From Lepus europaeus (lineage: Eukaryota > Chordata > Mammalia > Lagomorpha > Leporidae), in assembly GCF_033115175.1 (NCBI RefSeq), contig NC_084837.1:64937266-65001265 (forward strand): DNA of 64,000 nt, in the 5' to 3' direction. Position numbers and translations under genes: made by a program. Positions 22,546 through 33,450 of this stretch are shown here, piece after piece (position 1 is the first letter of the stretch; every line of letters starts with the position of its first letter). Under the pieces are notes generated by a model. That model searched no databases. It saw only the letters and a program-made list of their open reading frames with translations, and had not been told where the DNA came from.

Positions 22546-22870
22546 AGGGAACGGAGTTGTGGTAAAGCAGGTAATGCTGCCACGTGTGATGCTGACATCC
22601 CATATGGGTAATGATTCATGTCCTTGCTGCTCCACTTCCAGTCCAGCTCCCTGCTAACAGCCCGGAAAAGGCAACAGAAGATGGCCTAAGTGTTTGAGTC
22701 CCTGCCACCAATGTGGGAGACCGAGGTAAAGCTCCTGGCTCCTGGCTCCAGCCTGGTCCAGTGCTGGCTGTTGCAGCCATCTAGGGAGTGATCCAGTGGA
22801 CAGAAGATCTGTCTCCATCTCCCTCTCTCTGTAACTCTTTCAAACTAAATAAATAAAAAATTTTTTAAAT
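22546..22870 (+). repeat. C-repeat SINE, type B
   Basis: Diverged head ggaacggagttgtggtaaagc, tail aaactaaataaataaaaaatt. The tagtagcagata text after it echoes the left flank. Confidence 0.88.
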
Positions 22871-22967
22871 AGTAGCAGATATAATAATTTTATTCTCGAA
22901 AATAAAAATTAGGTTTCAGTTCATGATACGGTATATATACTTTTTGGTTTAAAAACCTATCTTTTCA

Positions 22968-23290
22968 GGCGGCGCCGCGGCTCAAGAGGCTAATCCTCCG
23001 CCTTGCGGTGCTGGCACACGGGGTTCTAGTCACGGTCAGGGCGCCGGATTCTGTCCCAGATGCCCCTCTTCCAGGCCTGCTCTCTGCTGTGGCCCAGGAG
23101 TGCAGTGGAGGATGGCCCATGTCCTTGGGCCCTGCACCCCATGGGAGAGCAGCAGAAGTACCTGGCTCCTGCCTTCGGATCAGCGCGGTGCGCCGGCCAC
23201 AGCGGCCATTGGAGGGTGAACCAACAGCAAAAAGGAAGACCTTTCTCTCTGTCTCTCTCTCTCACTGTCCACTCTGCCTGTCAAAAAAAC
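22968..23290 (+). repeat. C-repeat SINE, type A
   Basis: It has a perfect 17-bp duplication, aaaaacctatcttttca, at 22,951-22,967 and 23,291-23,307. Confidence 0.97.
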
Positions 23291-23468
23291 AAAAACCTAT
23301 CTTTTCAACTTACAAAGATATTCAGTTCAAATTATAGCTTAATTACTTGCACATTTAATGAACCACCTATAAGCTGCTAGATCCTAGTTACACAGACACT
23401 GGAACTACTGGAACATTTTTTCTTGTAACCATATACAGCCTCACTACTGGTAACACCTAGTCCTAGCT

Positions 23469-23758
23469 CTTTTTTTTTTTTTTTTTTTTTTTTATTTGAG
23501 AGGTAGAGTTACAGTGAGAGGGAGAGACAGAGAGGTCTTCCATCTGTTGGTTCACTGCACCAATCTGAAGCCAAGAGCTTCTTTCCAGTCTCCCTTGCGG
23601 GTGCAGGGGCCCAAGAACCTGGGCCATCTTGTACTGCTTTCCCAGGCCACAGCAGAGAGCTGGATTGGAACAGGAGCAGCCAGGACATGAACCGGCACCC
23701 ATATGGGATGCCAGAACCACAGGCAGAGGATTAACCCACTGCACCATGGCACCGGCCC
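23469..23758 (-). repeat. C-repeat SINE, type B
   Basis: It has a 26-bp T-run at the left. About 30 bp of the usual body near 23,555 are missing. Confidence 0.92.
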
Positions 23759-24125
23759 CATCCTTGCTTCTGATGGTTCAGAGAGTGTGAAATATAACAA
23801 AGGAACTCTATCAATACTCAAGCAACTGAAGCCTGGAAAAACCCAAGGTAGAAACCCACAATGAAGGAAGAAGTGGACTCTTCAGGACAAACCTTTTCAC
23901 AACAGCCTGGTATTCTGAAAGGATGTGTCTAAACTGTTTTAGGATTTGTGTGTAAAAATTTAGTTTTATTAATTTTTTAATATAAAAACATTTAAATTAT
24001 TTAACTACTTCTACCTGTAATATATCCACTAAACTCTAAATTTGATAGAGTGTGTAGAACTGTATGTAGAACAAACAAAAGAAACTTCTTCCCTGAACCC
24101 ATCTCTTGACTGTTGGGTTTATCTA
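23759..24125. other. Unassigned intronic DNA
   Basis: About 365 bp, AT-rich, with no recognisable element. Confidence 0.5.
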
Positions 24126-24453
24126 TTTTTTTTTTAAAAGATTTATTTATTTTACTTGAAAGTCAGAGTTAGAGAGAGAGAAAGAGAGAGAGATATCTTC
24201 CAATCTGTTGGTTCACTTCCCAATTGGCCACAACGGCCGGAGCTGCATGGATCCGAAGCCAGGAGCCAGGAGCTAGGAGCTTCTTCTGGGTCTCCCACAC
24301 TGGTGCAGGGGCCCAAGGACTTGGGCCATCTTTCCCAGGCCATAGCAGAGAGTTGGATAGGAAGTGGAGCAGCCAGGACTCGAACCGGTGCCCATATGGG
24401 ATGCTGGCACTGCAGGAGGCAGCTTTACCCACTATGCCACAGCGCCAGCCCCT
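24126..24453 (-). repeat. C-repeat SINE, type B
   Basis: Flanked by tgggtttatctatt and tgggtctatctatt, a one-mismatch duplication that suggests moderate age. It has a short internal 'gccaggagc' duplication at 24,259-24,277. Confidence 0.93.
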
Positions 24454-24699
24454 GGGTCTATCTATTATATGTACACGTCTGCATTTTTCCTTCATAATGC
24501 TTGGAACACTTTTAATTCCTGTTCCACAAATGTCTTCTACTATATTGTAAGTTCAAAAAGTGAGGAGCTTTTATTTGTTTTGTTCACTGCTGAATCTGAC
24601 CTCTAACAAAGTAACATGGTAGATACTTAACAAGTATTTAATGAATGAACAGATGTGACTACTGCAGTAGTTCAAAGGTTCAGAAAAGCTGAGTTAAGG

Positions 24700-24808
24700 T
24701 GGAAGAGTCAGAGATCATCCATCTGCTAGTGCACTCCCCAGATGGCCACAACGGCCACAATGCCAGCCTACAAGTGGCATCTTAACCTCTGTGCCAAACA
24801 CCCGCCCC
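24700..24808 (-). repeat. C-repeat SINE fragment with central deletion
   Basis: catccatctgctagtgcactcccc joins directly to catcttaacctctgtgcc, so the middle of the element is lost. Confidence 0.7.
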
Positions 24809-24836
24809 ACTTACCATGTAATTTAACCCCTAGATT

Positions 24837-25151
24837 ATTTAATTTCATTTGAAAGGCAAAGTGACAGAGAGAGAGAGAGAGAGATCAATCTTCCATCTGT
24901 CATTTCGTTCCCAAAATGCCTGCAATAGCAAGGGCCAGGCCATGCCAAAGCCAGGATTCTAGAATTCAATCCAGATCTCCCATTTAAGTGGCAGGGCCCC
25001 AAGTCCATAAGCCATCACTACTTCCTCTTAGGGTGTCATTAGCAGGAGGCTGAATGAGAAGTAGGAGATCCAGGACTCAAACCAGGCACTCTGACTCAGG
25101 ATGTGGCCAACCCAAGTGGTGTCTTAACTATTGTACCACATACCTGCCCCC
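24837..25151 (-). repeat. C-repeat SINE, type C
   Basis: Tail side atttaatttcatttgaaaggc, GA run at 24,867-24,884, head ttgtaccacatacctgcccc. Confidence 0.87.
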
Positions 25152-25248
25152 TCCAGATGATTTCTTAAAATCAAATTTCATTGTTTTTCTCTTTGTTCAT
25201 TCAGTTTTTTCTTTTTTTCTACCCTTCAGCTCTATCTTATTTAGAATC

Positions 25249-25570
25249 ATTTTTAAAAGATTTATTTATTTATTTGAAAGTCAGAGTTAGAGAGAGGGAG
25301 AGAATGATCTTCCATCTGCTGGTTTACTTCCCAAATGGCTGCAATGGCTCGGGCTGGGCCCAATGGAAGACAGGAGCCAAGAATGCCTTTCAAGTGTCTC
25401 CCATGTGGATGCAGGGGCCCAAGGATTTGGACCATCTTCCACTACCTTCTCAGGTGCATTTTCAGAGAACTGGATTGGAAGCAGAGCAGCCAGATCTCGA
25501 ACTGGCACCCATATGGGATGCTGGCGTCGCAGGCAGCAGCTTCACACTCTACACCACAACAGCAGACCTT
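25249..25570 (-). repeat. C-repeat SINE, type B
   Basis: Tail side aaaagatttatttatttatttg; head ctctacaccacaacagcagacc. Confidence 0.92.
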
Positions 25571-25707
25571 AGATCGATTATTTTTTAATGTCTGAATTAG
25601 AAGACTTGCTTTATGTCTGTTTTTACCAAAATGCTCCTGTAATATTTTTATACTGTCTTATTTCTCTGTGCAGTTTCAAAGTAATTGCCTTTTTAAAAAT
25701 GAGGTTA

Positions 25708-26044
25708 AGGGGCCAGTGCTGTGGCGCAGCAGGTTAAAGCCCTGGCCTGCAGCACTGGCATCCCATATGGGCACAGGTTTAAGTCCCAGTTGCCCCATTT
25801 CCAATCCAGCTCTCTGCTATGGCCTGAGAAAGCAGTGGAAGATGGCCCAAGGACTTGGGCCCCTGCACCCACATGGGAGACCCAGAGAAAGGTCCTGGCT
25901 CCTGGCTTCGGATCAGCTCAGCTTTGGCCATTGTGGCCATTTGGGGAGTGAACCAGCAGATGGAAGACCCCTCTCTCCCTCTGGCTCTACCTATCTCTGT
26001 AATTCTGCCTTTCAAATAAATAAAATTTAACAAAAAAAAAAAAA
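25708..26044 (+). repeat. C-repeat SINE, type B
   Basis: Well-kept head ggggccagtgctgtggcgcagcagg and tail tttcaaataaataaaattt. Confidence 0.94.
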
Positions 26045-26052
26045 GAGGGTAC

Positions 26053-26212
26053 AGGTCTGGCACTGTGGCATAGTAGGTTAAGCCTCTGTCTGCAGTGCTG
26101 TTGTTGCCATTTGGAGAGTGAACCAGTGAATAGAAGGCCTCTCTCTGTGTCTCTCCTTCTCTCTCTTTGCAACTCTGCCTCTCAAATAAATAAATCTTTA
26201 AAAAAAAAAAAA
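26053..26212 (+). repeat. C-repeat SINE, type B, internally deleted
   Basis: ctgtctgcagtgctg runs straight into ttgttgccatttggagagtg, so about 170 bp of the body are missing. Tail and head remain. Confidence 0.88.
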
Positions 26213-26360
26213 GTTTTATTCTATCCATACGAAAGTTGTTAATAAAATATTTCTTTAGATACCTTAGAAACTGAGGCACTTCGTAGATCGAGTAAAAATA
26301 CAGAGGACTCTAAACTCCATCAGAAATACACAATACATATCAAAAATTTTTAAATGTTAG

Positions 26361-26655
26361 GGGTGGGCATTTCAGTGCAGTACGTTAAGCTGCCACTCAT
26401 GTCAGAGTCCAGGCTACTCTTCCTCTGATCCAGCTTCCTATTAATGCATCCCGGAATGCAGCAGATGATGGCTCAAGTCCTTAGGCTCCTGTCATTTGTG
26501 AAAGAGACTTAGATGGAGCTTTACACTCCTGCCTCTAGAATGGCCCAGCCCTAGCTTTTGTAGGCATCTGGAAAGTGAAATGGTGGGTAGAAGTTCTCTC
26601 ACTCTTGCTCTCTCTTGCTCTTTCAAGTACAGGAAAATAAATAGGCATTTTTTAA
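26361..26655 (+). repeat. C-repeat SINE, type C
   Basis: Head aggggtgggcatttcagtgcag; body ggctcaagtccttaggctcc; decayed tail. Confidence 0.85.
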
Positions 26656-26668
26656 AAAAGCTATATGT

Positions 26669-26990
26669 GGCCAGCGCCGTGGCTCACTAGGCTAATCCTC
26701 CGCCTGTGGCACTGGTACTCCGGGTTCTAGTCCTGGTTGGGACACCGGTTCTGTCCCGGTTGCTCCTCTTCCAGTCCAGCTCTCTGCTGTGGTCTGGGAA
26801 GGCAGTGGAGGATGGCCCAAGTGCTTGGGTCCTGCACCTGCATAGGAGACCAGAAGGAAGCACCTGGCTCCTGGCTTCTGATCAGCACAGCACGCCGGCC
26901 ATAGCGGCCATTTGGGGGGTGAACCAATGGAAGGAAGACCTTTCTCTCTGTCTCTCTCTCTTACTGTCTAACTCTGCCTGTTTAAAAAAA
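26669..26990 (+). repeat. C-repeat SINE, type A
   Basis: It has a perfect 13-bp duplication, aaaagctatatgt, at 26,656-26,668 and 26,991-27,003. Confidence 0.95.
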
Positions 26991-27220
26991 AAAAGCTATA
27001 TGTCAGATAAATATAGTAGTTAGATTATATATGTAGAATAAGAGAAGAGAAACAATGTTGCCTCACTTTTTAAGGTAATTACTTTGAAACTCTGAACAAG
27101 AGGTAAAAAAATATTAGTAACAACAGTATTTTGGTAAAAACAGACATAATGGCAAACAAGTTTTTAATTCAAACATTAAAAAACAATGACTATTAATGTC
27201 AATAAAGATATAAATTCTCT

Positions 27221-27552
27221 GGGGCCGGCGCTGTGGTACAGTGGGTTAATGCCCTGGCCTGAAGCGCTGGCATCGCCTATGGGCACCGGTTCAAGACCCG
27301 GCTGCTCCACTTCTGATCCAGCTCTCTGCTGCGGCCTGGGAAAGCAATAGAAGATGCCCCAAGTCCTTGGGCCCCTGCACCCACGTGGGAGACCCAGAAG
27401 AAGCTCCTGGCTCCTGGCTTCGAATCGGTGCAGCTCCGGCCATTGCGGCCAACTGGGGAGTGAACCAGCAGATGGAAGACCTTTCTTTCTGCCTCTCCTC
27501 TCTCTGTGCAACTCTAACTTTCAAGTAAATGAATAAATCTTTAAAAAAAAAA
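27221..27552 (+). repeat. C-repeat SINE, type B
   Basis: Head ggggccggcgctgtggtacag; tail ctttcaagtaaatgaataaatcttt. The agatataa flank recurs after the tail. Confidence 0.94.
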
Positions 27553-27626
27553 AAGATATAATGATTTTTTTTTTTTAAACGAAGCATTTCATGTTTGTTC
27601 GATGCTCTGGGTTTTTTATTTAATGC

Positions 27627-27966
27627 TTTTTTTTTTTTTTTTTTTTTTTGACAGGCAGAGTGGATAGTGAGAGAGAGAGACAGAGAGAAAGGTCTTCCTT
27701 TTTGCCATTGGTTCACCCTCCAATGGCCACTGCGGCCGGCGTTTCGTGCTGATCCGAAGCCAGGAGCCAGGTGCTTCTCCTGGTCTCCCATGCGGGTGCA
27801 GGGCCCAAGCACTTGGGCCATCCTCCACTGCACTCCCTGGCCACAGCAGAGAGCTGGCCTGGAAGAGGGGCAACTGGGATAGAATCCGGCGCCCCAACCG
27901 GGACTAGAATCCGGTGTGCCAGCGCCACAAGGCGGAGGATTAGCCTGTTAAGCCACGGCGCCGGCC
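27627..27966 (-). repeat. C-repeat SINE, type A
   Basis: A 23-bp T-run, then gacaggcagagtggatag. Head ccacggcgccggcc complete. Confidence 0.96.
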
Positions 27967-28469
27967 TCAATTTCAATCTGTATTTTAAACTTATAATCAA
28001 GGATCACCAGAATTTAATCAGGACTAAACTATTTTTGAGTGGTAATATATGTTATACTTCTCAAAATTTAGCCCTAAAAAACTCAACTTTTTCATATGAA
28101 CTTAAAGGTTCTTTTATCAAATATAGAAATATGATATTTAACTTGAAAGCACTGAGTATTTTCAGCACAAAAGATTCTACTCGCTGAGGCCTGGAGGAAA
28201 AAACTATCACTACCATCACTACTGTTTACAATATGCTGGATAACCCAAAAAAGACAGCAAAGAAGTAAAATAACATAAAATGTGTTTAACTTCAAAAATC
28301 TATAAATATTGAAGATATTCCACATTATTAAAAAAATCAAAGCAAATAAGCAAAAATAGCTCCAGCTATATTTTGAGTGTGTCTCAAGGAACAAAAAAAA
28401 TACAACTAGAGTAATTTTGAGAAACATGGCCTCAAACTTAAAAAGCTGTTTGCCACATATCTATAAAAG
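27967..28469. other. Unassigned intronic DNA
   Basis: About 500 bp. A 111-codon minus-strand open frame is hydrophobic and AT-driven, with no protein family I recognise. Confidence 0.5.
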
Positions 28470-28586
28470 AAATTCTGGGGATACTGTGGCATAGCAGTTA
28501 AGACATCACTCACATCCCATCTTGGAAAGCCTGGGTTTGAGTCCCCACTCCATTTCCAATTCCAACTTCCTACTAATGTACATCCT
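28470..28586 (+). repeat. C-repeat SINE, type C, left part of a split copy
   Basis: Head ggggatactgtggcatagcagttaag up to atgtacatcct, where another copy inserted. Confidence 0.8.
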
Positions 28587-28895
28587 TGCGGGCAGAATTG
28601 GTGAGGGAAGGGGGGGTGGGGAATGCAGCCTTTGGTACAGCAGTTTAAGCTGAGTTTGGTAATGGCGGCACCCCATATTAGAGTGCCAGGTTTCAGTCCT
28701 GGCTGCTCTGTTTGCAATCCAGCTTCCTGCTAACTATATCTGGGAAAACAGATGATGGACCAAGTACTTGGGCCCATGCTACCACATCAGAGACCTGGCT
28801 ATGGCCTGGCCCAGCTCTGGTCATTGCAGTCATTTGAGGGGCAAAGCAGTGCACAGAAGATATCTCTGTCTCTCTGCCATTCAGATTTTTTAAAA
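28587..28895 (+). repeat. C-repeat SINE, type C, nested
   Basis: Between atgtacatcct and atgtatatcct. Body ggaccaagtacttgggcccatgc. Both outer and inner copies are old. Confidence 0.78.
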
Positions 28896-29090
28896 ATGTA
28901 TATCCTGGGAGTACAAGTGATGGTTCAAGTAACTGGGTCCCTGCCACCCACATGGGAGCCCCGGATTGAGCTACAGGCTTCTGGCTTTGGCCTTACACAG
29001 CCCCAGCTGTTGCCAAGCATGTAGAGATTGAATCAGTAGCTCATCTGTCTCTCTTTCCCTTCAAATAAATAAAACTTTTCTTTAAGCAAT
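28896..29090 (+). repeat. C-repeat SINE, type C, right part of a split copy
   Basis: Continues tgatggttcaagtaactggg and ends cttcaaataaataaaactttt. Confidence 0.8.
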
Positions 29091-29111
29091 GTTTCCTATA
29101 GGAGCTATTTT

Positions 29112-29418
29112 TTAAAAAGTGGAAGGCCTAGCAGTTAAGATGCCACTGGAAAAGCCCACATCCTACTCTAGAATACTGGGTTTAAGTCCTATCTCAGCTT
29201 CTGATTCCAGCTTCCTACTGGTGCACACCTTGGGAGATAGCTGGTGATAGGTCAGGTGGTTGCATCCTCATAACCCATGAGGGAGACCCAAAGTGAATTC
29301 CCAGTTCCCAGTTTCAGACCTCTGCCTATTAGGGGCATCTGAATGAACCAGAAGATAAGGGATCTCTCTGAGTTTCTCTGTCTCTCCCCACATCTCAAAT
29401 AATAAACAAATAAAAGTG
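29112..29418 (+). repeat. C-repeat SINE, type C
   Basis: Head ggaaggcctagcagttaagatgcc; tail catctcaaataataaacaaataaaag. Confidence 0.85.
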
Positions 29419-30349
29419 AAGAAGGAAGGAAACTGTTTCCTACCAGTTTTCAAAGGCTATTTTATTTTGCTAGTCAATCCAGCCTCCCCTAGTTCTACAA
29501 TGATATTAAACATCTTCTCTTATTACATATTTTTTGAAAGAGCAAACATTTATTATCTCATAGTTTCTGAAGATTAAGAATCTGAAAGTGTCTTAGTTGG
29601 GTGATGCCAACTCAGTGTCTCTCATGAGTTGAAATTAATTTGTTTATATTACTTTTTAAAGTTGTGAAGTGTATGAAGCATTGCCTGCCCCATAAAGCTA
29701 AATTTAAATTCCATAATAATAGATAACTCAGCTCTGGAGTACTTACTCTGAAAAAACCAACAATGTTTCACTATCATATTTTAATGTATTTTAGATGTAA
29801 AATACCCTTTCACTTCTAACATTTTATTTAATATTTGAAGCATTATATAATTGAGTTCAATTTGCTAAGACAAATGAGTTCTAACTTTGTGAAGCTTTCT
29901 TGAAGTAACAAAGTTTTTAAAAAGACACAAATATCTGAAGACATACATAATAATAGAAAATTCACTGAATTATCTATCAACTATAGTACAAGTTATATTT
30001 TTAGTCAGCCCTCTACTAATGAGCAAATTTGTTGTAATTTGATACTATAATGAAATTGATGAAACTGTAGACTTCAATTTCTTTACATGTCTAAAACTAG
30101 AACAGGAAAAAAATTTCCCTGATATTACTGAGAGAAAAATATTAGAAAAACTTTCCTCTAGCCATGTTCCCAAACATCCCTTTTAGTATCTTGATTAAAA
30201 TATATCACACAAGAACACATAAGCTTCTAAATTAAAGATTCATTTCAATATGTTCCCAATTTGAATAGATTACAGTATACCTCAAATACCATCCAAGTAT
30301 ACACACTGAGACTTTTTTTTCTTTTTAGATTTAAGAACAGCTATTCAGG
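29419..30349. other. Unassigned intronic DNA
   Basis: About 930 bp of AT-rich DNA with one MLT1-type fragment near 29,536-29,630. I see no exon. Confidence 0.5.
29536..29630 (-). mobile_element. MLT1-type LTR fragment
   Basis: A short stretch (aacatttattatctcatagtttctgaag, then gtctctcatgag) looks like the antisense MLT1 LTR end. The rest of the element is not recognisable. Confidence 0.45.
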
Positions 30350-30479
30350 GGCAGGACTGTGGTGCAGCAGGTTAAGTTGCTGCCTGCAATGCCAGCATTC
30401 CCTATGAGCTCCAGTTCGAGTCCTGATTTCTCCACTTCTGACCAGCTCCCTGCTAATTCACCTAAGAAAGCAGTAGAAG
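30350..30479 (+). repeat. C-repeat SINE, type B, left part of a split copy
   Basis: Head ggggcaggactgtggtgcagcagg up to aagcagtagaag. It resumes at 30,833. Confidence 0.9.
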
Positions 30480-30832
30480 GGCCGGCGCTGTGGCACAGTG
30501 GGTTAACACTCTGGTCTGAAGCGCCGACCCCCTATATGGGTGCTGGTTTGAGTCCCAGCTGCTACACTTCCAATCCAGCTCTCTGTCTCTGCTATGGCCT
30601 GGGAAAGCAGTGGAAGATGGCCCAAGTCCTTGGGCCCCTTTTGCACCCACGTGGGAGACCCCAAAGAAGCTCCTGACTCCTGGCTTCAGATGTGCGTGGC
30701 TCCAGCTGTTGTGGCCAACTGGGGAGAGAACCAGCATGTGGAAGATCTCTCTCTCTCTCTCTCTCTCTGCCTCTCTTCTCTCTGTTTAACTCTGACTTTC
30801 AAATAAATAAATAAATCTTAAAAAAAATTAAA
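30480..30832 (+). repeat. C-repeat SINE, type B, nested
   Basis: It lies between aagcagtagaag and aagcagtggaag, a one-mismatch duplication inside another SINE. CT run at 30,746-30,769. Confidence 0.94.
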
Positions 30833-31025
30833 AAGCAGTGGAAGATGGCACAAGTACTTGAACCCTTGCAATCCACATGGGGAACCTGGATAGAGTTATA
30901 GGCACCTGGCATTTGCTTGGTCCAAATGTGGCCCTTTGGGAAGTGAACCAGGGGATGGAAGACCACTCTCTCTCTCCCTCTCTCTGTAACACTGCCCTTC
31001 AAATTAATAAATACAATTTCAAAAA
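30833..31025 (+). repeat. C-repeat SINE, type B, right part of a split copy
   Basis: Continues ggaagatggcacaagtacttg and ends cttcaaattaataaatac. Confidence 0.9.
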
Positions 31026-31929
31026 AATAAATATATAAAAGCAATTTTCAACATTCGTCATATTATGTTGTATTTATCACCACTACTGCTTCTTTACTAA
31101 AAGGGGAGGAGAGGAAGCAACACACAGCACTCGCTCTCCTCTATAAAATCACTCCCCCTTTTCCCCAACTAAATAAACGCTACTCTATTCCGTTTGTCTG
31201 AAAGAAAAACACCAGAAACATCTTCCTGGTCTACTTGGCAAATCAGTGTGCAGATACCAACGCAACTGTTATGAAGGGCTCAGAATCAACACTGTAAGAA
31301 AACAGAGTGGATCCTCGGTGTGTATGACCTGGGCCCATTCACAGCCACACCCACACACACACCCAGGCACACACAGAGAATTTCTACTGAATAAGAAAAC
31401 ACCTTTACATCATTAAAAGGTTATAATAAAACTGTTCTCTTTAGTGTTCCTCCAAGAAGGAACAAATTTGCAAAGCTAGGGGAGAGAAGAGTTAATTCCA
31501 GGATTGCTGCCACCTATCAACTTTAATTCAAAGCAGAGTACAACTCAATGTCATTTTATCTCCAACGCAACCACGACTGAATCAAAATTAACTTCCCTGT
31601 AAGATAAAGTACCCTCGCACAACAACGGCTGACATACTTCTCTGATTTGACAGTATGAATGTGTGGAGTCTTTTGTCCCTCCCACAGCATCCCACGGTGT
31701 CAACATCATCATCTTTGTCGAAGCAAGTGACGAACAAATCCCTCGGCTCATTACTTCAGCACCTAAGTACCAGAAAGTCCCGGGCCTTCCTCCTCGTTGC
31801 AACACAGCAGACAAGACTCCCCGGTCCTAGACCCCCTTCCATGACAGCCGGGCGGGCTGGGAAAGACGCACTGCTAATTCCTAAGAACCCTCGGTGCACC
31901 CAGGTCCCGGCACCCGGAGAGCAATGAGT
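31026..31929. other. Promoter-proximal DNA without SINEs
   Basis: About 900 bp just inside the inferred first intron. A CA-rich patch lies near 31,345-31,375. GC content rises toward the CpG island. I recognise no exon. Confidence 0.5.
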
Positions 31930-32267
31930 CTCAGCGATATGTGGGTCACCCAGAGAGAGAAACAGAATCAAGCTTCATGACCCTCCAAGTTCGGCGGAGA
32001 CACCCGAAGCCTCGGGGAGGGGGAAGACGCGGCAGGCGCCTTCGGGGAAATGGGGCAGAACCAGAACCGTCTCCGAGCTGGAAAGTGACTGGGTCTGGCA
32101 GAAGTCCGGGGCGTGGGCAGCGACCTACGAGCCCCGGGTGCCCTTCCCCTCCTCGCCAGGCTCGGCCACTCCGCGAGGGCTGCGGCCCAGGGAAGGGGGT
32201 CAGGATCGGGGGAGGGCGGGGCCGGGGCCACCCGGGGCGCCCTGGGGGTGCGGGGGGTGTGTCCTAC

Positions 32268-32850
32268 CTGGGCCGTGGCGGACGCGGGGATTTCGGGCGG
32301 AGGGCTGGGGTCCAGCTCAGGGCCAGGACCGGCAGGGGACAACCCTCGGCAGGCGGGACCGTCGCCGCCTGCCCATCCCCCGCCGCCGACTGCGGCGGGA
32401 CCTGAGCGCGGCTTCGAGGGCCGGCCGGCTGGATTGTCCCCTCAGGTACCGTCCGCGCTTACTGGCGACGGCGGCGGCCGCTGCCGTTACTGCTGCTGCT
32501 GGCCGCCCCCAGCCGCTGCTCTCGTACCAGCCCCTGTTCCTCTTGCCGCCGCCGCCGCCGCCTAGTCCCCACCGCTCCCATCGCCGCTGCGGCGACTACT
32601 GCAGCGCCCGCTGACCCGACCCGACGTTATGCTCCCCCTTCGCAACCCGGCACAGCCTAGCCCACCTGCCCCGCCAGTGCGCACGCCCACCTCTCCGCCA
32701 CAGGTGCTGATTGGAGAGTGCGTTCCGAGCCTGCAGCGTCGGTTGGCTGGTCCCATTGCCTATCACGGAGGGGGCGGAGAGTCGGGCAGGGAGCGTCTCC
32801 GCCCCCCACCGGAGAATTGCCGCTATCTTCAGGTTTGCCTGAGAGGGCGA
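32268..32850 (-). other. TTBK2: Candidate TTBK2 non-coding first exon(s)
   Basis: If transcription runs leftward from near the NRF1/ZNF143 motifs, exon 1 lies here. Plausible minus-strand splice donors are CAG/gtgggc with its last exonic base at 32,666 and CAG/gtagga with its last base at 32,268. A weaker CCA/gtaagc is near 32,460. I cannot choose between them. The 5' UTR is not expected to be protein-coding, and the long GC-rich open frames across the island look like composition artefacts. Confidence 0.4.
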
Positions 32851-32881
32851 GTTACCGGGAAAGGAGCATCACAATGGCAAC

Positions 32882-32891
32882 GCGCATGCGC
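32882..32891. promoter_or_regulatory. NRF1 site (perfect palindrome)
   Basis: GCGCATGCGC is the full consensus for nuclear respiratory factor 1 and is commonly found within about 100 bp of CpG-island transcription starts. It lies 5 bp from the ZNF143-type motif, which strengthens the promoter call. Confidence 0.75.
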
Positions 32892-32895
32892 GCGG

Positions 32896-32914
32896 GGATT
32901 CTGGGCCTCGTAGT
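32896..32914 (-). promoter_or_regulatory. ZNF143/THAP11-type motif
   Basis: The minus strand reads ACTACGAGGCCCAGAATCC, an exact fit to ACTAYRNNNCCCR followed by the AGAAT extension. This element positions transcription starts at many bidirectional CpG promoters. Its orientation on the minus strand agrees with leftward transcription but does not exclude divergent transcription. Confidence 0.7.
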
Positions 32915-33450
32915 TCCAGCCCCAGCCGCAACTGCCCGCCTGTCCCGAGGAGAGAGGCAGGGCTTCTGAGATGAATGATGGCCGCAGGAAGGTGTTCTCT
33001 CAGCTCAGTGATTAACTTAGAGAGGCGTGCGTGTGACGCCACGAGTGAGGGTTTTTGTGGATTTTTTTGACAGAAAACCGCGGCTGCTTCGTCACGCTAG
33101 GAATTTCCACACCGAGGCGGTCGCGGGGAAGGGCCCCGGATCGTGAGGCCGGGTCCCAGGTGAAAGGAGCCATTGGCCTCCTCAGAGCCCGAAGCCGCCG
33201 GGCTTGCCCGCAACGGCGCCTCACGGAGCTCCCGCCGCGGGGGACCAGGGAAAGGCCTGGAGGAGTGAGGAGGCAAAGGGACGGAGGCTTCCACCGAGGA
33301 CGTCAGCCTCGGTGCCCCTGCGGCCTCTCAGCCCACGAAGGACGGCACTTCCTGCCCTGTTGGAAACACCGCCGCCGAGGAGTCGGCCGGGAGCCGCGCT
33401 GCGGACCGTGTGGGACGCTAAGCGAGGGTGTGCGGGAGTCGCTCAAGATT

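Larger units (their letters stand above)
31930..33450 (-). promoter_or_regulatory. TTBK2: CpG island, inferred TTBK2 promoter
   Basis: This is a CpG- and GC-dense block of about 1.5 kb in otherwise AT-rich DNA. It has CGG/CCG triplet runs (for example 32,551-32,566) and no SINE within it. On the minus strand there is a CCAAT box at 32,710-32,714. A perfect NRF1 palindrome and a ZNF143-type motif lie at 32.88-32.91 kb. This is a classic TATA-less housekeeping promoter. The identity is inferred from gene order: in human 15q15, TTBK2 lies just downstream of UBR1 on the same strand with its promoter facing the UBR1 3' end, as here. TTBK2 is a tau-tubulin/CK1-family kinase needed to start cilium assembly. 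No TTBK2 coding exon is visible, so the name is not proven. Confidence 0.7.

Noticed and set aside
28092-28427. 111-codon hydrophobic minus-strand frame
   Set aside because: AT-rich DNA gives Phe/Leu/Ile-rich frames. It has no upstream context and no family match.
1-31000. TTBK2 coding exons on the minus strand
   Set aside because: I looked for the CK1-type kinase start and catalytic words and found none. They probably lie beyond the left edge.
31941-32614. Long overlapping open frames on both strands of the CpG island
   Set aside because: GC-rich DNA has few stop codons. The frames are Arg/Gly/Pro-rich on both strands and match no family I know.
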